Source of the DNA: Actinomycetota bacterium
Lineage (GTDB): Bacteria; Actinomycetota; Acidimicrobiia; Acidimicrobiales; JACDEA01
DNA: 13,156 nucleotides
Direction: 5' to 3'
Assembly: GCA_013816725.1 (NCBI GenBank)
Contig: JACDEA010000024.1
Location: 1-13,156 of the forward strand
Below, piece after piece: positions 6,296-12,137 of the stretch. The position numbers were made by a program, and so were the translations under genes. The notes beneath the pieces were generated by a model. The model did no database searches. It was not told the origin of the DNA and saw only the letters and a program-made list of their open reading frames with translations. Every line of letters begins with the position of its first letter. The stretch's first letter is position 1.

Positions 6296-7066
6296 GTGCC
6301 CACTTCCAAGCGGGAGCGACAAAAAGCAGGGCGGGCGGCTCGGCAAGAGGCGATCCGGGCCGCGCAGCGCCGCCGGGCACGTCAGCGCCGGTTCATCCTG
6401 CTCGCTATCGCCGCCGCACCGATCGCCTTCCTGATCGCCCGCTCGGTTCTCAGCGGCGGCGGCGACAAAGGCAGCACCAAGACCACGGTGGCGGCCACGT
6501 CGAAAGCGGCCGCGCCCTGCCCGAAGCTGAAGAACCAGACCCGCCGGGCCACGTTCCCGGCGCCGCAGCGCAAGTGCATCGACAAGGACAAGACCTACGT
6601 CGCCGGGGTAAAGACCGACGCCGGCGACTTCTCCATCACCCTCGACAGCAAGCGGGCGCCCACCGCGGTGAACAACTTCGTCGTGCTCTCCCGCTACCAC
6701 TTCTACGACGGCCTCACCTTCCATCGCGTGGTCAAGGACTTCGTGATCCAGGGCGGCGACCCCGAGGGCACCGGCAGCGGCGGCCCGGGCTACAAGTTCT
6801 CCGACGAGAACCTGGCCGGCACGACGTACCCGGCGGCATCGGTGGCCATGGCCAACAGCGGACCCAACACCAACGGCAGCCAGTTCTTCGTGGTCACCAG
6901 CGACGCCGGCGGCAAGGGCCTGCAGCCGAACTACATCCGCTTCGGCACCGTCACCGAGGGAATGGATGTGGTGAAGAAGATCGAGGCCGATCCCGGCGTG
7001 GTCGGCACGCAGCAGCCGCCGCCCACCGTCCACAAGATTCTCTCCATCACCATCGAGGAGCGTTAG
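6296..7066 (+). CDS. Membrane-anchored cyclophilin-type peptidyl-prolyl isomerase
   Basis: 256 residues. A very basic N-terminus (KRERQKAGRAARQ, then RRRARQRR) leads into one membrane helix (about residues 33-52), with a Ser/Thr/Gly linker beyond it. The cyclophilin domain follows from about residue 100, with FHRVVKDFVIQGGDP (catalytic Arg144), MANSGPNTNGSQFFVVT and FGTVTEGMDVV. It should catalyse cis-trans isomerisation of Xaa-Pro bonds at the outer face of the membrane, helping exported proteins fold. Before the domain is a segment with C75 and C94 (CPKL, then FPAPQRKCIDKDKTY), also present in the next gene. The start is GTG with a -10 box eight bases upstream. It ends two bases before the second cyclophilin, so the two are one operon. 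Confidence 0.93.
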   Translation: MPTSKRERQKAGRAARQEAIRAAQRRRARQRRFILLAIAAAPIAFLIARSVLSGGGDKGSTKTTVAATSKAAAPCPKLKNQTRRATFPAPQRKCIDKDKTYVAGVKTDAGDFSITLDSKRAPTAVNNFVVLSRYHFYDGLTFHRVVKDFVIQGGDPEGTGSGGPGYKFSDENLAGTTYPAASVAMANSGPNTNGSQFFVVTSDAGGKGLQPNYIRFGTVTEGMDVVKKIEADPGVVGTQQPPPTVHKILSITIEER

Positions 7067-7068
7067 CC

Positions 7069-7623
7069 ATGCCCACCGAATGCCCGCCCGCCGACGGCTC
7101 GGCAACCAAGAAGCAGCGCTTCGACGGGCCGCCGCCGATGTGCATCGACCCGAACAAGCGCTACACCGCGCTGATGACCACGTCGAAGGGCGACATGACG
7201 ATCGCGCTGGACCCGATCGCCGCGCCCAAAACCGTCAACAACTTCGTCGTCCTGGCCCGCTACCACTACTTCGACGGCATCGTGTTCCACCGGGTCATTC
7301 CCGGCTTCGTCCTCCAAGGTGGCGATCCGCAGGGCGACGGCCGCGGCGGGCCGGGCTATCGCTTCGAGGACGAACTGCCCCCGCCCGGCCGCTACGAGAT
7401 CGGTTCGCTGGCCATGGCCAACGCCGGGCCGGATACGAACGGCAGCCAGTTCTTCGTGATCTGTGGTGAGTCCGGCGTGCGCTTACCGCCGCAGTACTCG
7501 CTGTTCGGCAAGGTCATAAAGGGGCTCGACGTCGTGGCCGACATCGAGTCGATCGGCACGCAGTCGGGCACGCCGAAGGAAAAGGTCACGATCAACTCGG
7601 TGACGATCACCGAGGCTGACTGA
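7069..7623 (+). CDS. Soluble cyclophilin-type peptidyl-prolyl isomerase
   Basis: 184 residues with no signal peptide or membrane helix, so it is probably cytoplasmic. The cyclophilin core is clear: FHRVIPGFVLQGGDP (catalytic Arg75), MANAGPDTNGSQFFVIC and SLFGKVIKGLDVV. The first 33 residues repeat the short leader of the preceding gene: CPPADG, then FDGPPPMCIDPNKRY, with C5 and C25. This points to tandem duplication followed by gain or loss of the membrane anchor. ATG 7069 is two bases after the upstream stop and has GAGGAG eight bases before it. The last 17 bases overlap the end of the convergent YbaK-type gene. Confidence 0.93.
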   Translation: MPTECPPADGSATKKQRFDGPPPMCIDPNKRYTALMTTSKGDMTIALDPIAAPKTVNNFVVLARYHYFDGIVFHRVIPGFVLQGGDPQGDGRGGPGYRFEDELPPPGRYEIGSLAMANAGPDTNGSQFFVICGESGVRLPPQYSLFGKVIKGLDVVADIESIGTQSGTPKEKVTINSVTITEAD

Positions 7624-8083
7624 GGCCTTCGACGACCTCGGCACCGGGCAGCGCCGCTAGCACCGCCGGGTCGAGGCGCACCTTGGATGACCGGTCGCCG
7701 CCGCCGACGATCACCGACCGTTGCGTCATGACCGCGGCGTCGATGTAGATCGGAACCTCCGCGGGCAACCCGAACGGCGTTACCCCGCCGATCATCATGC
7801 CCGTGCGCGCGATGGTGTCCTCGGTCGACGCGAACGACAGCTTGCGGACGCCGAGCAGTCGCCGGACGGCGCCATTGACGTCGAGCCGCCTGTCGGCGCT
7901 GACGATGCAGGCGGCGAACTGCTTCGGCTCCGACTTCGACGCGACGAGGATCGTGTTGGCCGACTCCTCGGCGGTGTAGCCGTATTTCTCGCAGAACGCC
8001 GCCGTGTCGGCGAACGCCGGGTCACATGCGATCACGTCGTATGACGCGCCGATGGCGTCCAGCGCGGCCGTTACCGCGGTCAC
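7607..8083 (-). CDS. YbaK/EbsC-family aminoacyl-tRNA deacylase
   Basis: 158 residues, the usual length of stand-alone YbaK-like proteins. These act in trans to remove a wrongly attached amino acid from tRNA, classically Cys from tRNA-Pro, in the cytoplasm. Family marks include SANTILVASKSEPKQFAACIV (about 41-61) with a lysine in the expected place, VRRLLGVRKLSFAS, and the glycine-rich GGVTPFGLP (99-107). The substrate preference cannot be told from sequence alone. The frame is open further upstream to 8158. I chose GTG 8083 because it forms a GTGA overlap with the stop of the S51-like gene and gives the normal family length. It is the last gene of a three-gene coupled operon, and its 3' end overlaps the second cyclophilin gene by 17 bases. 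Confidence 0.88.
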   Translation of the reverse strand: MTAVTAALDAIGASYDVIACDPAFADTAAFCEKYGYTAEESANTILVASKSEPKQFAACIVSADRRLDVNGAVRRLLGVRKLSFASTEDTIARTGMMIGGVTPFGLPAEVPIYIDAAVMTQRSVIVGGGDRSSKVRLDPAVLAALPGAEVVEGLSQPR

Positions 8084-8745
8084 CTCGGGAGCGCGGTGAG
8101 TCCGGCGTCCTTGCCGTCCACGAACACCTGCACGTCGCCGGCGCCCGTAGCGCTCCACGAACCGTCGACGGCGCGGATCAGCGCGGTGGCTTCATCGATT
8201 CCCACGATGGGCAGGCCTTTCGGAGCCAACGACAGCGTGCGGTGCTCCTTGTCGACCGACCACGTGTTGTGGTGCGGGATGATCGCGAGTTGCTCGAATA
8301 GCCCGAGGCCCAGCGTAAAGGCCCCGCCTCGAGGGTCAACCATGGGGTCGCACAGCGCCATGGCGCCGGCTGAAGAACCGGCGACCACCGCGCCAGCGGT
8401 GAAGGCGCCAACGATCGCATCCCACACCGCGGAGTCCTTCAGAACCGAACGCAGATGGAGCGGGGAGCCGCCGCACAGGTAGACGAAGCGGGCCGCCCGC
8501 ACCTGTTCGGCGTTGGCCTCGTTCTCGGCGTCGGGTCGGGCCAGAACCATGAGGCCGCGGGCCGATCCGCCGAGCGACGCGAACCAGGCCGACGCGTTCG
8601 CGACCGCGCGCTCGGGGTGTTCGTAGGCGGCTGCCGTCGGCAACACCAGCACCTCGGCATTTCCGGACGCAGCCAGCAGATCGCGGTCGAACGTGCACCC
8701 TTCGGTCCACTCGCTGCCCCCGACCAGGGCCAGCACGCCTGTCAT
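8080..8745 (-). CDS. Peptidase S51 / cyanophycinase-like hydrolase (type 1 GATase-like fold)
   Basis: 221 residues, the size of peptidase E/cyanophycinase relatives. It starts MTGVLALVGGSEW and has VLVLPTAAAYE (32-42), YLCGGSPLHLRSVL (89-102), and the nucleophile elbow VAGSSAGAMAL with Ser125 in G-S-S-A-G. PHHN at 157-160 supplies a candidate catalytic His, and GIDEATAL at 182-189 is a further conserved block. Relatives cleave aspartyl dipeptides or cyanophycin; the true substrate here is unknown. No cyanophycin synthetase is in view. ATG 8745 overlaps the preceding methyltransferase stop as ATGA, and the stop overlaps the start of the YbaK-type gene as GTGA, so translation of all three is coupled. 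Confidence 0.85.
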   Translation of the reverse strand: MTGVLALVGGSEWTEGCTFDRDLLAASGNAEVLVLPTAAAYEHPERAVANASAWFASLGGSARGLMVLARPDAENEANAEQVRAARFVYLCGGSPLHLRSVLKDSAVWDAIVGAFTAGAVVAGSSAGAMALCDPMVDPRGGAFTLGLGLFEQLAIIPHHNTWSVDKEHRTLSLAPKGLPIVGIDEATALIRAVDGSWSATGAGDVQVFVDGKDAGLTALPR

Positions 8746-9248
8746 GTCGACGCCGCCTTCTTGGCCACGCCTTGCACGGCGGGGCTGACCACCGGCGCGG
8801 CGAGGCGGACGGTGAACCGGTCGAGGTCGGTGATGAGGAAGCCGGCGGCGCGCACGGCTGCGACCGTATCCCGGTCGGGGCGGCATCCCGAGAACGCCTG
8901 CTGCCAGAGGGGGCGGGCCACCCGCTGTCCGACCGACCGGAGGGCGCCGCCTCGCACGTGTTCGATGAAGAGCAACCGCCCGTCGGCGGCCAGCCGCGCG
9001 CGCAGACCGGCCAGCGTCGTCCGCAGGTCGTCGACCGTGCAGAGCACGAGCGTGCACACCACCGTGTCGAACGGCGCGGTATCGAGCCCGTCGACCTCCT
9101 CCACCGCGATGTCGTGCACGTCGACGCCTGGCGGATAGTGCGGCCCGTTGTGCACGTAGCCGCCGACGTCCAGGACTCGACCGCGCGCGGCGGCGAGAAG
9201 CCGGCGGCGGCGGTCGCCCAGACCGGCCTGGACCGGGTGGGCTCGCAT
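8742..9248 (-). CDS. Small class I SAM-dependent methyltransferase-like protein
   Basis: 168 residues. The core has GRVLDVGG at 23-30 where the SAM-binding glycine loop should be, then FDTVVCTLVLCTVDDL (motif IV region, 60-75), LAADGRLLFIEHVRG (87-100) and a tail with ARPLWQQAFSGCRPDRDTV. This is like UbiE/METTL7-type small-molecule or lipid methyltransferases. Motif I is unusual: DVGGYVHNGPHY in place of the common D/E-x-G-x-G-x-G, so SAM binding is less certain. The frame is open up to 9788, but this overlaps the divergent dehydrogenase. ATG 9248 has AAGGTG nine bases upstream and gives a compact protein. GTG 9260 is an alternative four codons longer. First gene of the coupled trio with S51-like and YbaK-type genes. 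Confidence 0.72.
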   Translation of the reverse strand: MRAHPVQAGLGDRRRRLLAAARGRVLDVGGYVHNGPHYPPGVDVHDIAVEEVDGLDTAPFDTVVCTLVLCTVDDLRTTLAGLRARLAADGRLLFIEHVRGGALRSVGQRVARPLWQQAFSGCRPDRDTVAAVRAAGFLITDLDRFTVRLAAPVVSPAVQGVAKKAAST

Positions 9249-9258
9249 ATGCGGCGTC

Positions 9259-9264
9259 ACCTTA
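9259..9264 (-). promoter_or_regulatory. TAAGGT -10 box of the minus-strand methyltransferase operon
   Basis: TAAGGT on the minus strand, ten bases before ATG 9248. Its TAA comes from the left arm of the palindrome at 9262-9275, and it also overlaps the AAGGTG ribosome site. The transcript would have a leader of only a few bases. Confidence 0.35.
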
Positions 9265-9275
9265 CCGACCGGTAA
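9262..9275. promoter_or_regulatory. Palindrome TTACCG-AC-CGGTAA, probable operator in the divergent promoter gap
   Basis: Two perfect six-base arms with a two-base spacer, in the 37-base gap between the methyltransferase operon and the acyl-CoA dehydrogenase gene. It overlaps candidate -10 boxes on both strands, so one bound repressor could close both promoters. Size and symmetry suit a TetR-family dimer, which commonly controls fatty-acyl-CoA genes in actinobacteria. No regulator gene is in the window. Confidence 0.5.
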
Positions 9276-9278
9276 CGT
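9273..9278 (+). promoter_or_regulatory. TAACGT -10 box, probable leaderless promoter of the dehydrogenase-mutase pair
   Basis: TAACGT ends seven bases before ATG 9286 and shares its TAA with the right arm of the palindrome. It overlaps the alternative GTG at 9277, which argues for ATG 9286 as the real start. Confidence 0.45.
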
Positions 9279-9285
9279 GCCGCCC

Positions 9286-10140
9286 ATGACCGTCAAGCGC
9301 TTGGGAATCGTCGGCTCCGGGATCATGGGTTCGGGCGTGGCCGAGACCGCGGCCAAGGCCGGGATCGAGGTCGTACTGCGCTCCCGCCAGCAGGAGACCG
9401 CCGACGCCACTGTCGCCGCGCTGGAGAAGTCGCTCAACAAGCAGATCGAGAAGGGGCGGCTGTCGGAAGAGGACCGCGACGGCACGCTCAGCCGGGTGAC
9501 GGCGACCAGCGACCTCCACGCGCTCAAGGACTGCGATTTGGTGCTCGAGTCGGTCGTCGAGGATCTGGCCACCAAGAAGGAACTGTTCAACGAGCTGGAT
9601 CGGATCTGCCAGGACGCCACGATCCTCGCCACCAACACCTCGACCCTTCCGGTGGTCGAGATGGCAATGGAGACCGGGCGGGCCGACAAGGTGTGCGGCG
9701 TCCACTTCTTCAACCCGGCGCCGATGATGGCGTTGGTCGAGATCGTGCGCCCGCTCACCGCCAGCGACGACACCATCGCCGCCGCCACCGCGTTCGCCGA
9801 AGCGTGCGGAAAGACGCCGGTGCAGGTGAAGGATCAGGCCGGCTTCATCGTGAACGCGCTGCTGTTCCCGTATCTCAACAACGCGGTGCGGCTGCTGGAG
9901 AACGCGACCGCGTCGAAGGACGACATCGACAGTGCCATGAAGGGCGGGTGCAACTTCCCGATGGGGCCCCTTGCCTTGCTCGACCTGGTCGGACTCGACA
10001 CCAGCCTCGCAATCATCGACGCGCTTTACGAGGAGTTCCGCGACCCGAACTACGCCGCGGTGCCGCTACTGCGACGTATGGTCAGCGCCGGCCAGTTGGG
10101 CCGCAAGTCTGGCCAGGGCTTTTACGATTACAGCCGGTAA
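9286..10140 (+). CDS. 3-hydroxyacyl-CoA (3-hydroxybutyryl-CoA) dehydrogenase
   Basis: 284 residues, the normal length of stand-alone bacterial enzymes (Hbd/PaaH type). It interconverts 3-hydroxybutyryl-CoA and acetoacetyl-CoA with NAD(P). The Rossmann motif GSGIMG lies at residues 10-15. The catalytic set is visible with the spacing of the mammalian enzyme: Ser119 in NTST, His140 in HFFNPAP, Glu152, and Asn190 in GFIVNALL. The C-terminal helical domain has GCNFPMGPLALLDLVGLD and ends GRKSGQGFYDYS, both typical. It lies 15 bases before the ethylmalonyl-CoA mutase gene on the same strand. This suggests supply of C4-CoA units to the ethylmalonyl-CoA pathway, though a role in beta-oxidation or butyrate metabolism is also possible. 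Confidence 0.95.
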   Translation: MTVKRLGIVGSGIMGSGVAETAAKAGIEVVLRSRQQETADATVAALEKSLNKQIEKGRLSEEDRDGTLSRVTATSDLHALKDCDLVLESVVEDLATKKELFNELDRICQDATILATNTSTLPVVEMAMETGRADKVCGVHFFNPAPMMALVEIVRPLTASDDTIAAATAFAEACGKTPVQVKDQAGFIVNALLFPYLNNAVRLLENATASKDDIDSAMKGGCNFPMGPLALLDLVGLDTSLAIIDALYEEFRDPNYAAVPLLRRMVSAGQLGRKSGQGFYDYSR

Positions 10141-10146
10141 TACGCT
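10141..10146 (+). promoter_or_regulatory. TACGCT, possible -10 box in front of the mutase gene
   Basis: TACGCT directly follows the dehydrogenase TAA stop and ends nine bases before ATG 10156. It is the weakest of the series, as the gene may also be read from the upstream promoter. Confidence 0.3.
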
Positions 10147-10155
10147 GGACACCTG

Positions 10156-12126
10156 ATGGCTGACAGCCCCTCGCGGCCGTGGGTGATGCGCACGTACTCC
10201 GGGCACAGCTCGGCCCGGGCTTCGAACGCGCTGTACCGGACCAACCTGACGAGGGGCCAGACGGGCCTGTCGATCGCCTTCGACCTGCCGACGCAGACGG
10301 GCTACGACCCCGACGCGCCGGAGGCGGCAGGCGAGGTGGGCAAGGTCGGGGTTCCCGTCGCCCACCTCGGCCACATGGAGCAGCTGCTCGACGGGATCGA
10401 CGTGGGCGCCATCTCGACGTCGATGACGATCAACGCGCCGGCGGCGTGGGTTCTCGGGCTCTACATCGCCAACGGCCAGGACCACGGCGTGGCCCCCGCC
10501 GCCCTCACCGGCACCACGCAGAACGACATCATCAAGGAGTACCTGTCGCGGGGCACGTACATCTTCCCACCCGAGCCCAGCCGTCGGCTCACCGTCGACA
10601 CGATCGCCTACACCGTCAAGCACGTGCCCCGTTGGAACCCGGTCAACATCTGCAGCTACCACCTACAGGAGGCCGGCTCGACGCCGGTCCAGGAACTGGC
10701 GTACACGATGGCCACCGCGGTCGGCGTGCTCGACGCGGTGCGTGAGTCGGGCCAGGTGAGCGTTGACGATCTCCCGACGGTGGTCGGCCGCATCTCGTTC
10801 TTCTGTAACGCCGGCATCCGCTTCGTCGAAGAGACCTGCAAGATGCGGGCGTTCAACACGCTGTGGGACCGCATCTGCAAGGAGCGCTACGGCGTGCAGG
10901 ATCCGAAGCTGCGCCGGTTCCGGTACGCGGTGCAGGTGAACAGCCTCGGCCTCACCGAAGCGCAGCCCGAGAACAACGTGCAGCGGATCGTCCTCGAGAT
11001 GCTCGGGGTGACGCTGGCCAAGGACGCGCGCACGCGTTCGCTGCAGCTGCCGGCCTGGAACGAAGCGCTCGGGCTTCCCCGTCCGTGGGATCAGCAGTGG
11101 GCGTTGCGGATGCAGCAGGTGTTGGCGTTCGAGACCGACCTGCTCGAGTACGACGACATCTTCGCGGGGTCGCGCGTCATCGAGGCCAAGACCACGGAGT
11201 TGGTGGATGCGGCCACGGCCGAACTCGACGACGTGATCGGCATGGGCGGCGCTTTCGAGGCCATCGACGAACTCAAGTCGCGGCTCGTCCGCAGCCAAGC
11301 CGAGCGCACGCGCCGCATCGAAACCGGCGAGCAGATCGTCGTCGGCGTGAACAGCTTCACCGAACACGAGCCCTCGCCGTTGGTCGTCGTCGGAGACGCC
11401 GGCCACTTCCTCAAGGTCGAGCCCGAAGTAGACGCCGAGTTGAAAGCCGACCTGGCCGAGTGGCGCAAGGCCCGTGACGGCGCCGCGGTACAGCGCGCGC
11501 TCGACGACCTGCGCCGGGCCGCCGAGTCGAGCGACAACGTCATGCCGGCGACGATCGCGTTGGGCCACGCCGGCGGCACCACCGGCGAGTGGGCCGGCGC
11601 GCTGCGTGAGGTGTTCGGCGAGTACCGCGCCCCGACAGGCGTCGCCGGCGCCGTCGGTCATCGCGGCTCGGAGATGGCCGAACTCGTCGCCCGGGTGAAG
11701 GCGATGCCCGGCGGGCCGCCGCGCCTGCTGGTCGCCAAGCCCGGCCTCGACGGTCATTCCAACGGCGCCGAGCAGGTCGCGGTGGCGGCGCGCGACGCCG
11801 GGTTCGAGGTCGTGTACCAGGGCATCCGCCTCACGCCCGAGGAGATCGCTGCCGCGGCGCGCGACGAGGACGTCGACCTGATCGGGATCTCCATCCTCTC
11901 CGGTAGCCACCTCGAGCTGGTTCCCGAGGTGCTGCGGCTGCTGCGGGCCGAAGGGATCGACATTCCTGTCGTCGTCGGTGGAATCATCCCCGACGACGAC
12001 CAGCGCAAACTGATGGAGCTGGGCGTGAGTGCGGTCTACACACCGAAGGATTACGAGCTGAGTCGCATGATGGGCGAGATGGCGAGCCTCGTCGAGAACA
12101 CGAGGTTGGCGGAAGCTCGGCCGTAG
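10156..12126 (+). CDS. ecm: Ethylmalonyl-CoA mutase (MeaA-type, B12-dependent)
   Basis: 656 residues in one chain: a mutase barrel (about 8-510) and a C-terminal cobalamin domain. It rearranges ethylmalonyl-CoA to methylsuccinyl-CoA with adenosylcobalamin, a key step of the ethylmalonyl-CoA pathway. RPWVMRTYSGHSSA, GQTGLSIAFDLPTQTGYD, STSMTINAPA, GTTQNDIIKEYLSRGTYIFP, NPVNICSYHLQEAGSTPVQE and LTEAQPENNVQRI match what I recall of MeaA from streptomycetes. The cobalamin site is D532-x-H534-x-x-G537 in LDGHSNGAEQ, with His534 the lower ligand, followed by S579-I-L and GG. The HSNG form of the motif and the single-chain length favour Ecm over methylmalonyl-CoA mutase, whose usual form is DGHDRG. 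No crotonyl-CoA carboxylase/reductase gene is in the window. Confidence 0.92.
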   Translation: MADSPSRPWVMRTYSGHSSARASNALYRTNLTRGQTGLSIAFDLPTQTGYDPDAPEAAGEVGKVGVPVAHLGHMEQLLDGIDVGAISTSMTINAPAAWVLGLYIANGQDHGVAPAALTGTTQNDIIKEYLSRGTYIFPPEPSRRLTVDTIAYTVKHVPRWNPVNICSYHLQEAGSTPVQELAYTMATAVGVLDAVRESGQVSVDDLPTVVGRISFFCNAGIRFVEETCKMRAFNTLWDRICKERYGVQDPKLRRFRYAVQVNSLGLTEAQPENNVQRIVLEMLGVTLAKDARTRSLQLPAWNEALGLPRPWDQQWALRMQQVLAFETDLLEYDDIFAGSRVIEAKTTELVDAATAELDDVIGMGGAFEAIDELKSRLVRSQAERTRRIETGEQIVVGVNSFTEHEPSPLVVVGDAGHFLKVEPEVDAELKADLAEWRKARDGAAVQRALDDLRRAAESSDNVMPATIALGHAGGTTGEWAGALREVFGEYRAPTGVAGAVGHRGSEMAELVARVKAMPGGPPRLLVAKPGLDGHSNGAEQVAVAARDAGFEVVYQGIRLTPEEIAAAARDEDVDLIGISILSGSHLELVPEVLRLLRAEGIDIPVVVGGIIPDDDQRKLMELGVSAVYTPKDYELSRMMGEMASLVENTRLAEARP

Positions 12127-12129
12127 GCT
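12124..12129 (+). promoter_or_regulatory. TAGGCT -10 box overlapping the mutase stop codon
   Basis: TAGGCT ends eight bases before ATG 12138. Its first three bases are the mutase TAG stop, so the next gene's promoter is built on the end of the previous gene. There is no Shine-Dalgarno sequence in between. Confidence 0.45.
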
Positions 12130-12137
12130 CTGCATTG

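Noticed and set aside
9277..9285. GTG at 9277 as the start of the acyl-CoA dehydrogenase
   Set aside because: It overlaps the likely -10 box; ATG 9286 gives the usual N-terminus (MTVKRLGIVG) of the family.
8742..9788. 348-residue extended methyltransferase
   Set aside because: The first 180 residues are antisense to the 3-hydroxyacyl-CoA dehydrogenase; the real start is at 9248 or possibly 9260.
10663..12135. 490-codon minus-strand frame across the mutase gene
   Set aside because: Antisense shadow of a full-length, motif-rich ethylmalonyl-CoA mutase.
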